Notes: generated by a model from the letters alone, not told the origin. 22,201 nt of DNA from a virus (IMGVR_UViG_3300023184_000565:1-22201), one strand, 5' to 3'; shown: positions 11,041 to 18,679, numbered from the stretch's first letter. Numbers and translations are program-made.

Positions 11041-11544
11041 ATGAAATATTTCATCGGATTTATAGTGGGCGTTCTATTCATAATATCATGCAGTCAATCC
11101 CCAACGACAGTCAGAGCAGAAGAAAATTTTACTGAGGTAGATATTAAACATGTAGAGTGTATGGCCAAGGCGATATATTTTGAATCGAAAGACGAACCAC
11201 TGGTTGGACAATTAGCTGTTGGTCTTGTTGTAAAGAATAGATCTATGAGTGACATATTTCCAAAGGATATATGCTCAGTTGTTTACGAAGGACCACAAGA
11301 TTCTAAAGGAAAGCCAATTCAGAATCGTTGTCAATTTTCTTGGTATTGTGATGGTCGACCAGAAAAGATTTTAGATATCGCGAAATGGGAGAGAGCGTTA
11401 TTTTTAGCTAAAGCGATTTTGATGGATAGAATTTTTGACTTCACTGATGGTGCATTATTCTTTCATAGCGTATCTGTGACTCCGAACTGGAAATTGAAAA
11501 AGATAGGATCTATAGGCAATCATATATTTTATAAGAAGGCTTAA
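11041..11544 (+). CDS. SleB-type cell wall hydrolase, exported or lipoprotein
   Basis: A very strong ribosome site (AGGAGG) lies 9 nt before ATG 11041. The N-terminus (MKYFIGFIVGVLFIISCSQS) is a signal peptide with a possible lipobox IISC, so the product may be lipid-anchored at Cys17. The core (CMAKAIYFESKDEPLVGQLA, then VGLVVKNRS, then QFSWYCDG and ALFFHS) matches the Hydrolase_2/SleB lytic transglycosylase domain, with the catalytic Glu in the IYFES motif. Such enzymes cleave peptidoglycan; in phages they act in lysis, entry, or as host-envelope remodelling genes. Its stop overlaps the start of the PP-loop gene (TAATG). Confidence 0.87.
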   Translation: MKYFIGFIVGVLFIISCSQSPTTVRAEENFTEVDIKHVECMAKAIYFESKDEPLVGQLAVGLVVKNRSMSDIFPKDICSVVYEGPQDSKGKPIQNRCQFSWYCDGRPEKILDIAKWERALFLAKAILMDRIFDFTDGALFFHSVSVTPNWKLKKIGSIGNHIFYKKA

Positions 11545-12710
11545 TGATAATAACTGCCGAAACTGCAAAGCACTTGTATAATACAGGATATTATAAATGT
11601 AACGATCAAATTTTCTATTCTAAAATTCAGGCTTGTATATATTCATCGTCAGTTAAGAAACCAATTACATGGATTTATAATGACGTAATCTTCAATAATT
11701 ATAATTGGACAATTGAACCGCAAGAAACATTAGATGAATTATATAACAAACGAGCAAGACAGTTACGGGAAAAATATGATTATCTAATAATAAGTTTCAG
11801 CGGCGGCGCGGATTCATACAACGTGGTGCAAAGTTTTATTAGACAAGGATTACACATTGATGAAATTGTTACAAATCATTTAACAAAGGGCACAGAAAAG
11901 TTAGTGGTCCTAGATAAGAAAGTAACTAATCCGTGGAACTTAAACGCGGAACATGAATTACAAGCAATTCCTCGATTAAAAGAAATACAAAATGCGTGTC
12001 CAAGAACTAAAATAACAGTGTTAGATACAACAGATACAGTTATGTCAGAGTTACAAGGAAAAAAAGACGAAGAATGGATACTTGAACGAAAAAGTAATCT
12101 AACTTTTGCTATGTTTTATAGATTTAATCATTTTCATTTTTCATCAGTCAAAAAACAATTTGATAAAAATATATCCATTGCCATAGTTACTGGGATTGAT
12201 AAACCCAGAACAGAAATGCACGGAAATAGATTATCTCTTACATTGAGCGATGCAGGTGCTGTTAGCTTTTCTGGTATTCACGATCATACCGAATACCCTA
12301 ATGCAAATATTGAGCATTTCTATTGGGGTTGTGATGGAATCAATATAATGTGCAAGCAAGCACATGTAATTAAGAATTGGTTAACGGTAAATAAAACTTA
12401 TCAATCATTGTGGAAAGATGTGACATTTGAAAAATGGGTCACAATCCTAGAACCTATCACAAAAGATATCATATACTCCACATGGAATCCGAGCTGGTTT
12501 CAAGTAAATAAAGCTACTGGTGGTTGGCATACTGAATTCGATAGATGGGCATATGCCCTAGCTGGAAATAAAGAATTAGCTGTTTGGAATGCAGGAATAC
12601 AGTATGTTGCTAAATCTGCCCCTGATTATATTCATTTAAATGATAAGGGAGATCCTGACCAGTTGACTGCCATTCGAAAGCATTTTTATATCGGACATAT
12701 TCCACAATAA
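11544..12710 (+). CDS. PP-loop (ATP pyrophosphatase) family protein, 388 aa
   Basis: Residues 79-91 (DYLIISFSGGADS) carry the SGGxDS PP-loop of ATP-adenylating enzymes such as asparagine synthetase, GMP synthetase, QueC and PAPS reductase relatives. It binds the pyrophosphate of ATP to activate a carboxyl, sulfate or similar group. A Trp/His-rich C-terminal half (HFYWGCDGINIMCKQAHVIK and later HTEFDRWAYALAG) has no family I recognise. No glutaminase domain is present, so any nitrogen or sulfur donor must come from elsewhere. It is translationally coupled to the SleB gene and followed by a late promoter/hairpin. The family call is good; the substrate is unknown. Confidence 0.75.
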   Translation: MIITAETAKHLYNTGYYKCNDQIFYSKIQACIYSSSVKKPITWIYNDVIFNNYNWTIEPQETLDELYNKRARQLREKYDYLIISFSGGADSYNVVQSFIRQGLHIDEIVTNHLTKGTEKLVVLDKKVTNPWNLNAEHELQAIPRLKEIQNACPRTKITVLDTTDTVMSELQGKKDEEWILERKSNLTFAMFYRFNHFHFSSVKKQFDKNISIAIVTGIDKPRTEMHGNRLSLTLSDAGAVSFSGIHDHTEYPNANIEHFYWGCDGINIMCKQAHVIKNWLTVNKTYQSLWKDVTFEKWVTILEPITKDIIYSTWNPSWFQVNKATGGWHTEFDRWAYALAGNKELAVWNAGIQYVAKSAPDYIHLNDKGDPDQLTAIRKHFYIGHIPQ

Positions 12711-12711
12711 G

Positions 12712-12746
12712 TATAAATAGTATATCTAAAATCGATATACTATTTA
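12712..12746 (+). promoter_or_regulatory. TATAAATA late promoter embedded in a 13-bp hairpin
   Basis: TATAAATA (12712-12719) overlaps the 5' arm of a perfect inverted repeat, TAAATAGTATATC (12714-12726) with 12734-12746 and loop 12727-12733. The hairpin ends 2 nt before the AAGGA ribosome site (12749-12753) of the gene at 12762. A late transcript starting near 12731 would lack the 5' arm, so only read-through RNA could form the hairpin. Confidence 0.7.
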
Positions 12747-12761
12747 ATAAGGAATTATTAC

Positions 12762-13742
12762 ATGTCAAATCCTCGAAAACTTACATGGCTTATCGCACAC
12801 GAACCAGTTGAACTGTTTCAACGCACGGTTGTGGCTTTTGCTGAAGAACTAGATAAGGTATTACCAGGACAATTTGAAATCAAAGCGTTAACAGTGCCTG
12901 AATATGTGGATATACATCCAGAGCTTAATGTGTTGAATACCATTAACGGTGGTGATTTAACGCGAAGAGATATAGCTACTGAGGCATTGTTTACTGCATT
13001 AAATGATGATATTGATTTAAGCCAAACACAAACGCATATTGTTGCAATGAAAAATCCTCTATTCCACCTTTTGGACATACCTTATTTGTTTACTGATCAT
13101 GATCATGTCAATAGGGTATTAGATGGTGACATTGGTGTAGATCTATGTTCTAATTTAGAAAAAACTAGTGATTTTAAAGCACTAGGATTTACTTATAGCG
13201 GTGGATATCGAGTTGTTGGTAGTAATCACAAGATCAATAACATTAAAGAGTTGGGTGAGCAAAAAGTTCTTGTAGCAACTCATTTAGGTCCTCGCACTAA
13301 GACTTTCGAAGTATTTGGATCAACCACGGTACCAGTCAGTCCACATCTTTGGGCAGGATATGATAATATATATGAAGGAACTGGTGCTACTGCTATTGAT
13401 ACAACATATTTGCGATTCAAAGGAACTCATATATTAAAAACCAATCATAGTTTATTTATTACCACTATCTTGTCATCTAAGAAATTTTGGACAACATTGA
13501 GTAACGAGCAACAGGATGCGTTCACTAAAATAGTTAAAACTGTAGCAATCATTGAACGAGAGTGGGCAATTGAAGAATCTGCTAAGTTTGAAAAAAAATT
13601 CAAAAATAATGGTGTTGAGTTTACTGAGCTTGATACGGCAAGTGATAAGATAATGAAATATATGTGTAAGAAAAAAGTTCATAGTTTTTACCAAAATCAC
13701 AAAGGATTTAAACCATTCATGGCGCGAATACAAAACAGTTAA
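12762..13742 (+). CDS. TRAP-type (DctP-like) solute-binding protein without signal peptide
   Basis: The 326-residue protein contains the DctP family hallmark NPLFHLLDIPYLFTDHDHVN followed by RVLDGDIG (about residues 105-130), where periplasmic TRAP receptors have the same PFLF-dyeha pattern. The later segments (ALGFTYSGGYRVVGSN, IKELGEQKVLVATHLGPRTK and LSNEQQDAFTKIVK) also follow the family order. Unlike true TRAP receptors it begins MSNPRKLTWLIAHEPVE with no signal peptide, and no membrane subunits are nearby. It may therefore bind a small acid in the cytoplasm or have another role. Ribosome site AAGGA is well placed. The next gene overlaps (TAATG). Confidence 0.82.
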   Translation: MSNPRKLTWLIAHEPVELFQRTVVAFAEELDKVLPGQFEIKALTVPEYVDIHPELNVLNTINGGDLTRRDIATEALFTALNDDIDLSQTQTHIVAMKNPLFHLLDIPYLFTDHDHVNRVLDGDIGVDLCSNLEKTSDFKALGFTYSGGYRVVGSNHKINNIKELGEQKVLVATHLGPRTKTFEVFGSTTVPVSPHLWAGYDNIYEGTGATAIDTTYLRFKGTHILKTNHSLFITTILSSKKFWTTLSNEQQDAFTKIVKTVAIIEREWAIEESAKFEKKFKNNGVEFTELDTASDKIMKYMCKKKVHSFYQNHKGFKPFMARIQNS

Positions 13743-14383
13743 TGAAAACTCTTTTGGTTATGACTGGACCGCAAGGCTCCGGAAACCACCTTTGGAGTAA
13801 AGTGTTAGCTGAAACTCCAAAGGTGTGTGGGTGGTCGGATTTATCTAAAACATACTGGATCAGCCACGCAACCGAACCGTTCGCTGAGTTATGGGAAAAT
13901 CCTCATTTATTTCAAACTACCACATTCCCATATGACTACTATGTGACTAGCATCAGTTGTCCGTATATGCCTAAGGGTAATTTTAAACTATATGATGAGG
14001 CTGGACGAGTAATACCAAAATATTTAGAATTTTTCGAACAAGCTAAACTTGCTGGATTTAATATTAAGCTGGTCGTTATTGGTCGTGAATTTAACATTCT
14101 TAATTTACAACAAAAACGATTACGAAACACTGTCACCACTCCTAGATTTATTGATCAGCTAGATTTACTATTAAAATATGATCCAGTATTCATTAGCACG
14201 GAATTATTATATCTATACCGAATGCATTACGTAAAGCAAATATCTAAACTGCTGGATTTTCCCATTGCTATTAGCCACGAATCGTTGGAAAATATTTTGA
14301 AGGATAATTCAAATCTTAAATACATTAAGCCAGCTGATGCTGAACAAGTTTGGTTGGATGATGTAATTAAAGGAAAGAAATGA
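13742..14383 (+). CDS. P-loop protein, sulfotransferase- or kinase-like (213 aa)
   Basis: The N-terminus MKTLLVMTGPQGSGNHLWSK has a P-loop in which the usual GK-T/S is replaced by GNHLW. This variant (GSGNHLW) resembles the PAPS-binding loop of sulfotransferase-like proteins seen in marine phages and bacteria, rather than a typical kinase. The rest (YYVTSISCPYMPKG..., KLVVIGREFNILNLQQKRLR) includes an IGRE-x-N-LQQKR region suitable for phosphate or PAPS contacts. Translation is coupled on both sides. Sulfotransferase is the favoured but unproven reading. Confidence 0.5.
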   Translation: MKTLLVMTGPQGSGNHLWSKVLAETPKVCGWSDLSKTYWISHATEPFAELWENPHLFQTTTFPYDYYVTSISCPYMPKGNFKLYDEAGRVIPKYLEFFEQAKLAGFNIKLVVIGREFNILNLQQKRLRNTVTTPRFIDQLDLLLKYDPVFISTELLYLYRMHYVKQISKLLDFPIAISHESLENILKDNSNLKYIKPADAEQVWLDDVIKGKK

Positions 14384-15243
14384 AAAATTTGTTGTGTGTG
14401 TTGTTGTTGTTAAGCTCAATAAATGCAATAGCAAAGGAAACGGTTCAGGTAGTATTTCCATTTCTCGTTGCTCCTGTATTTGGTCACAAACTTATTGAAG
14501 AAGCAAATAAAATTCAAAACGACTGGCACTTTATTATAGTCCCAAAAACAGGAGCGGGTGGCGAAATAGCAATTAATAATGTAATTAATAATAAAAATAA
14601 AACATTATTAATGACCAATAGTAGTTTTTTTATTAGATCATCAATATACGCTAAAAGCAGTTCTACTGAGTCGCAGTTTAGACTAGTAATATCTCAATGT
14701 GATCAACCAATGGTAGTTATCAGTAAAAAATACAAAGAATTTTCTGATATAGATAAATCACAACGTCTAACTGTTGGAGTGAGTGGACTTGGCACAACCA
14801 CACATTTAGTGGCGTCGGAGCTAATGAAAAAATTTCCAAATATCACAGTTATTCCTTATAATGGAACTTCAGATACATTGAAAGCAGTATTGAGTGATGA
14901 AGTTGATATTTCAATTGGTTTTATTAAACAATGGCAAGGGTCTATCGAAGCAGGATATGTAAATGCATTAGGACTCACTGGAAGCATTCCATATTTACGT
15001 ATTCCTTTAATGTTTGAGATGTCAAATATTACAAACAATTATTTCCTAGCGTCATATACAAACACTTCATTGCAAATTTATGAAGAATGGAAAAAAATAT
15101 TTGAACAAGTAAATGTTTCCTCCACTATTCAAACCAGTTATAAAGATGAGTTTTGTACTCCAATAAAAAGTAGTTCTACATGGATTAATGATCAGCAACA
15201 ACATTGGAAAAAATTGACTAAAGACGTAAAAGTAGAACAATAA
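14380..15243 (+). CDS. TctC/Bug-type periplasmic solute-binding protein
   Basis: The 287-residue protein starts with a clear signal peptide (MKNLLCVLLLLSSINAIA, cleavage near residue 18). The segments VPKTGAGGEIAINNVI, TVGVSGLGTTTHLVASELMK and IPYNGTSDTLKAVLSDEVDI are hallmarks of the tripartite tricarboxylate transporter receptors (TctC/Bug), which capture carboxylic acids in the periplasm. It lacks accompanying TctA/TctB membrane genes. The start overlaps the previous stop (ATGA) with AAAGGA upstream. A second solute-binding protein of a different family lies two genes upstream, which is unusual for a phage. Family confident, ligand unknown. Confidence 0.83.
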   Translation: MKNLLCVLLLLSSINAIAKETVQVVFPFLVAPVFGHKLIEEANKIQNDWHFIIVPKTGAGGEIAINNVINNKNKTLLMTNSSFFIRSSIYAKSSSTESQFRLVISQCDQPMVVISKKYKEFSDIDKSQRLTVGVSGLGTTTHLVASELMKKFPNITVIPYNGTSDTLKAVLSDEVDISIGFIKQWQGSIEAGYVNALGLTGSIPYLRIPLMFEMSNITNNYFLASYTNTSLQIYEEWKKIFEQVNVSSTIQTSYKDEFCTPIKSSSTWINDQQQHWKKLTKDVKVEQ

Positions 15244-15244
15244 A

Positions 15245-16039
15245 ATGACACAACGTATATTAATCATGGGTTTGCCTGGTTCTGGTAAAACAACATTGGC
15301 AACTGGTTTAAAAAATAAATTAGAAACGGATGGAAAAACGGTAACTTGGTTCAATGCCGACGAGATCCGTAAACGATTTAACGATTGGGACTTTAGCGAA
15401 GCAGGACGTATACGTCAAAGTAAACGTATGTTTGATCTAACAGTTTATGAATGCGAAACAGATTATGCATTGTGTGACTTTGTCGCACCATTAGTTGAAA
15501 TGCGTAACAATTTTAAAGCTGACTGGACAATTTGGATGGACACTATCCGCGAAAGTCGCTATGCTGATACTAATGCTGCATTTATTGAACCTGAAGTATA
15601 CGACTTTCGTGTCATAGAACAAGATGCTGAAAAGTGGACTGAGTTCATTGGTGATCATATCTTTGAGAACAGTCGACGTCCTATCTTTGATTGGAAGAAA
15701 GAAACTGTGCAGATGTTAGGTCGGTGGCAACCATGGCATGAAGGACATCGTGCATTATTTGACCGTTTAATTGCTCGAACTGGACAAGTGATTATTCAAA
15801 TACGTGATGTTCAGGGATGGCAAGGTAGTAATCCATTCGAAGTAGAAAAAGTCAAAAGATTTATCAAGCGTGATCTAGATCCTATATATCAAGGACAATA
15901 CGAAATACAAATCGTTCCTAACATTGTGCATATTGGTTGGGGTCGCGGAGTAGGATACACAAGTGGAGAAGAAATGTTTGATGAAAAAATAACTAGTATC
16001 AGTGCTACGAAGATTAGAAAGAGTCTTGGAATCAAGTAA
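15245..16039 (+). CDS. Fusion of CysC-like kinase and HxGH nucleotidyltransferase
   Basis: Residues 1-145 resemble adenylylsulfate (APS) kinase: Walker A GLPGSGKTT (9-17), WFNADEIRKRFNDWDF (35-50) like the CysC DGDxxR region, and DFVAPLVEMR (78-87). Residues 155-264 carry GRWQPWHEGH (159-168) and ISATKIR (252-258), the two nucleotide-binding signatures of the nucleotidylyltransferase superfamily (NMN adenylyl- or cytidylyltransferases). The protein could phosphorylate a small molecule and then attach a nucleotide, or act in PAPS or NAD supply. Gene order kinase then transferase is the reverse of bacterial NadR. Substrates cannot be read from sequence. Confidence 0.8.
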   Translation: MTQRILIMGLPGSGKTTLATGLKNKLETDGKTVTWFNADEIRKRFNDWDFSEAGRIRQSKRMFDLTVYECETDYALCDFVAPLVEMRNNFKADWTIWMDTIRESRYADTNAAFIEPEVYDFRVIEQDAEKWTEFIGDHIFENSRRPIFDWKKETVQMLGRWQPWHEGHRALFDRLIARTGQVIIQIRDVQGWQGSNPFEVEKVKRFIKRDLDPIYQGQYEIQIVPNIVHIGWGRGVGYTSGEEMFDEKITSISATKIRKSLGIK

Positions 16040-16044
16040 ATACC

Positions 16045-16073
16045 TTGACAATTAACTCCAAATGAAGTATAAT
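16045..16073 (+). promoter_or_regulatory. Consensus sigma70-type promoter upstream of gp33
   Basis: TTGACA (16045-16050), 17 bp and TATAAT (16068-16073). The -35 context CCTTGACAATTA is shared with the promoters at 2210 and 8871. Transcription would start near 16080, 25 nt before the gp33 start. Confidence 0.9.
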
Positions 16074-16104
16074 AGTTATAATAATCACAATGGAGTGCGG
16101 TTCT

Positions 16105-16356
16105 ATGGAACAATCTGAAGGGCTTGATGAATTAAATTTTATCACCCAAGAAAAATTTCTTGATCTAGTCGAGACATATGTTAAGACGAAAAAGATGTCT
16201 TATATGGAGGCCATCGTATATGTTTGTGAAGAAATTAAGTTAGAGTATGAAAGTGTTCCAAAATTGATCAATATCAAAATGAAACGATTGATTAAGAACG
16301 AAGCACTATCTAATAACATGTTAAAAAAGAAAAAGTCTGCGAGGTTACCGATTTGA
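16105..16356 (+). CDS. 33: Late-promoter transcription co-activator (T4 gp33-like)
   Basis: ATG 16105 is chosen over in-frame ATG 16090 because GGAGTG (16092-16097) is then a correctly spaced ribosome site. The 83-residue protein (ITQEKFLDLVETYVKTKKMS, YMEAIVYVCEEIKLEYESV, LIKNEALSNNMLKKKKSARL) matches the pattern of gp33 in T4-like phages, in particular the MSY-EAI-VCEE and EALS-N-L segments. gp33 links RNA polymerase beta-flap to the sliding clamp and is needed for late transcription. Its position upstream of gp59 and gp32 matches the T4 order. It is shorter than T4 gp33 (112 aa) but similar to cyanophage versions. Confidence 0.75.
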   Translation: MEQSEGLDELNFITQEKFLDLVETYVKTKKMSYMEAIVYVCEEIKLEYESVPKLINIKMKRLIKNEALSNNMLKKKKSARLPI

Positions 16357-17012
16357 ATATGGAAATCGAACCAATTACTAGTTACAACGAAAATGTCGAA
16401 AATATTAAGACATATGATAACTTCATGGATGATGAATCACATAAAATTATCGAAAAGGAAGTAAAGGCTTCACCACTACGATCAGACTGGTCTTCTTCCA
16501 GTGGTCATAAGGCTAGTTGGCATTGGCACAGTAGTATATTTGAAGATGTTCGACATCTACCCGTCGCATCAGATAAAGACATTCAAAAAATTAGTGAAAA
16601 AACTCCAAATATTATAAAACTGTGGGAACAAATACAGAAAAAAATTATTGAAACTCGAGAGTATAAATGTGATTTTGCTAGAGCATATATTAATGCTCAC
16701 ACGTATGGAACTGATGGATTGATTCATTCAGATGATGGCGATTACACCGCAATCTATTATCCCGTATGTAATTGGGATGTTGAATGGGAAGGTGGAACAT
16801 GTTTTTATAATAAAAATAAAACAGATGTTATTCATTATAACGCATATGTTCCGAATAGATTAGTTATATTCAATGCTAACATACGTCACAGGGCGATGCC
16901 TGTCACGAGAGAATGTTATAAACTTCGATCTGTTATTGTTTTTAAATGTATAATCGATATTAATTCAGAACAATACGCTAGAAAATATTATCTTGACAAT
17001 CCAATTAAATGA
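16353..17012 (+). CDS. 2-oxoglutarate/Fe(II) dioxygenase
   Basis: The TTG at 16353 overlaps the gp33 stop and has GAGG 8 nt upstream; ATG 16359 is the alternative start. The 219-residue protein contains the iron-binding HxD (His125-Ser-Asp127 in LIHSDDGDYTAIYYP), the distal His179 (RHRAMPV) and Arg192 (KLRSVIVF) for 2-oxoglutarate. This is the prolyl-4-hydroxylase-like double-stranded beta-helix pattern. Such enzymes are common in T4-like marine phages, with unknown substrates (protein, DNA base or small molecule). It sits between gp33 and gp59, which are adjacent in T4. Confidence 0.87.
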   Translation: MNMEIEPITSYNENVENIKTYDNFMDDESHKIIEKEVKASPLRSDWSSSSGHKASWHWHSSIFEDVRHLPVASDKDIQKISEKTPNIIKLWEQIQKKIIETREYKCDFARAYINAHTYGTDGLIHSDDGDYTAIYYPVCNWDVEWEGGTCFYNKNKTDVIHYNAYVPNRLVIFNANIRHRAMPVTRECYKLRSVIVFKCIIDINSEQYARKYYLDNPIK

Positions 17013-17021
17013 GAGTATGAT
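16993..17021 (+). promoter_or_regulatory. Promoter producing a probable leaderless gp59 mRNA
   Basis: TTGACA (16993-16998), 17 bp and TATGAT (17016-17021), partly inside the end of the oxygenase gene. Five bases (ACATT) lie between the -10 box and ATG 17027, the same geometry as at 8905. Confidence 0.8.
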
Positions 17022-17026
17022 ACATT

Positions 17027-17626
17027 ATGGAAGGCACAAAAGCATATACAAGATATCTCGCGTTGAAGCTACACTTCACGACGGACTATGATTATTTTCG
17101 TTATGGTGGAAAGACACGCGCAATGACGAATGAATCTTTCGAGAAGAGAAAGGACACATTCTTTTTTCGAAAAATAGAAAGACGATATAACGATCAAGAA
17201 TTAACAGATTTTTTTGTTTCTAATTTTGTCGACAATAATAAAACAAAATGGATCGGAGAATTATCAAACGTCAATGCAGAAAAAACTTATGCGAATTGGA
17301 AGAAAAGAATTCAATCCTTTTCATATACATTTGAGCAAGATCTGTTGATTGCGAAAGAAAAACTTCACACAGCTAATCCTGCAGAACTTTGGGAATCAGT
17401 AGCAGGTGGACATCCAGAAATTCTTAAATTATATCTTGGTAAAAAGATAAGTATCGAAACTCTTGTCGGATCTAATATTGTTTTAAACTATCTACCCAAA
17501 TGGGATCGCGAAATAAAGGATACTATCATTTGGCCGGATGTGAGTAAATCTATTCGTAAATATAGTCCATTCATACATATGAATAAGATGGATCTGACAA
17601 AAATAATTAAGAAAGTTTTTCTATAA
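17027..17626 (+). CDS. 59: Replicative helicase loader (T4 gp59-like)
   Basis: The 199-residue protein follows T4 gp59 (217 aa) along its length: YDYFRYGGKTRAMTNESFEK with RKDTFFFRKIERRY near the N-terminus, FVSNFVDNNKTKWIGELSNV in the middle, and a C-terminal helical half (AELWESVAGGHPEILKLYLG). T4 gp59 binds fork DNA and gp32 and loads the gp41 helicase. The location near gp33 and gp32 matches T4. No ribosome site precedes the ATG; the transcript is probably leaderless. Confidence comes from sequence pattern and gene order together. Confidence 0.8.
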   Translation: MEGTKAYTRYLALKLHFTTDYDYFRYGGKTRAMTNESFEKRKDTFFFRKIERRYNDQELTDFFVSNFVDNNKTKWIGELSNVNAEKTYANWKKRIQSFSYTFEQDLLIAKEKLHTANPAELWESVAGGHPEILKLYLGKKISIETLVGSNIVLNYLPKWDREIKDTIIWPDVSKSIRKYSPFIHMNKMDLTKIIKKVFL

Positions 17627-17635
17627 TAATTCATG

Positions 17636-17643
17636 ACTAAATA
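17636..17643 (+). promoter_or_regulatory. Late-promoter-like ACTAAATA upstream of the 17687 gene
   Basis: GACTAAATA here is repeated exactly upstream of gp32 (18598-18606). It matches the TAAATA core of T4-like late promoters. It lies 43 nt from the start codon. Confidence 0.4.
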
Positions 17644-17686
17644 TAGTCGACTAAGAAAAATACTCAAAATATGAGGAATATATTAT

Positions 17687-18553
17687 ATGTCTAATTCATT
17701 CTTTACTTCATCAGATGTTGAACGAGTATCAGGAAATACTCGTGGAACAAATTCAGTTATTACAGAAACAAAAGATAATTTAACCAAACTTAGAGCACAT
17801 GAAGCTACAATAAATTTTATGAATGGAAGTTCTGTTTATAGTGAACTCGAACTAGCATATGGAAAATATCTATTTGTGCCATACGATATTCCTAGGATTA
17901 AAATCGACGACATTGATAAGTTTATCGTTTTTTTCAATAAAAATGCAAAACATGCGAGCAAGACCGTAAGTGATTTAGCTTCAGGCACATTTCCCGCATC
18001 AAATCGCACTTACAGGACTATAGACAGTGTAACGCCAGGATGGACTCCGATTTGGTCATTGAATCCGATAGAGCAAATCTATACTGAATTTCCTGAAATT
18101 TTTCAACAGGTGCATGACTATATGCCTTGGGTAGGAAATAAAAACTTCAGATGGAATATGTGGTCGAGCTCAAAGGACACACCAGCACATCGCGATTTTA
18201 CTAGTATGGTGGATGCGCCGACTTCAATGCGTGTGAAATTATTCGATAATAATGATATAGAAACTTTGTATTTGATAGTAGATCCAATCAAGAAACATAC
18301 AAACATACATGCGAGTATACCAAAACTTCCAGAGACAAATTCATTTGCTTGGAATAACTTAAGAACCAAACACGGAAGCTTCAAGATTATTGATAGAATG
18401 AAAATATTACTCATTTGGCGAGGGCGATTGCTCACTGATCAACAGGTTAATCAGTATGTAGATTTGCTAGATAGAAGTATTGCAAAATATAAAGATACTC
18501 CACATCTGTGGATCGATGATAATAGTGCTAGTGACTACATAAATTTAGATTAA
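17687..18553 (+). CDS. Probable 2OG/Fe(II)-type or cupin-fold oxygenase (288 aa)
   Basis: ATG 17687 follows GAGGA. Residues 160-172 (SSSKDTPAHRDFT) hold an HxD-type motif (His168, Asp170), and residues 225-247 (LRTKHGSFKIID, then ILLIWRGR) provide a distal His229 and Arg245. This spacing is like asparaginyl/aspartyl hydroxylases of the 2-oxoglutarate oxygenase superfamily. The N-terminal 150 residues (with TPGWTPIWSLNPIEQIYTEF) are unfamiliar. It lies between gp59 and gp32 and shares its upstream leader with gp32. Enzyme class is a moderate-confidence inference. Confidence 0.55.
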   Translation: MSNSFFTSSDVERVSGNTRGTNSVITETKDNLTKLRAHEATINFMNGSSVYSELELAYGKYLFVPYDIPRIKIDDIDKFIVFFNKNAKHASKTVSDLASGTFPASNRTYRTIDSVTPGWTPIWSLNPIEQIYTEFPEIFQQVHDYMPWVGNKNFRWNMWSSSKDTPAHRDFTSMVDAPTSMRVKLFDNNDIETLYLIVDPIKKHTNIHASIPKLPETNSFAWNNLRTKHGSFKIIDRMKILLIWRGRLLTDQQVNQYVDLLDRSIAKYKDTPHLWIDDNSASDYINLD

Positions 18554-18566
18554 TCTAAATTTTTAT
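18541..18566 (+). terminator. 22-bp perfect palindrome at the gene end, possible terminator
   Basis: AAATTTAGATT (18541-18551) is followed by its exact reverse complement (18552-18562) and then TT. The stop codon TAA is at the centre. An AT-rich hairpin followed by T residues could weakly terminate transcription; it could also be a protein-binding site. Confidence 0.45.
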
Positions 18567-18598
18567 AATGATAATTTTACTAAAAGGGGAATTTCGTG

Positions 18599-18606
18599 AC
18601 TAAATA
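18599..18606 (+). promoter_or_regulatory. Late-promoter-like ACTAAATA upstream of gp32
   Basis: Part of the GACTAAATA element shared with 17635-17643. A second shared block, ATACTCAAAATA (18655-18666 and 17660-17671), and AGGAATAT then precede both start codons. Confidence 0.4.
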
Positions 18607-18679
18607 ATAATGCAGCACATGGTAGTTAGTGGTTAAGAAAACATACTTCGAATCATACTCAAAATACAAGGAATATTAT

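Noticed and set aside
10941-11135. Plus-strand frame of 64 codons after the tmRNA
   Set aside because: It runs through the tmRNA terminator and overlaps the SleB gene in another frame; it has no ribosome site or recognisable sequence.
18629-18679. Upstream GTG start for gp32
   Set aside because: The added residues come from the conserved leader, and AAGGA is correctly spaced for ATG 18680.
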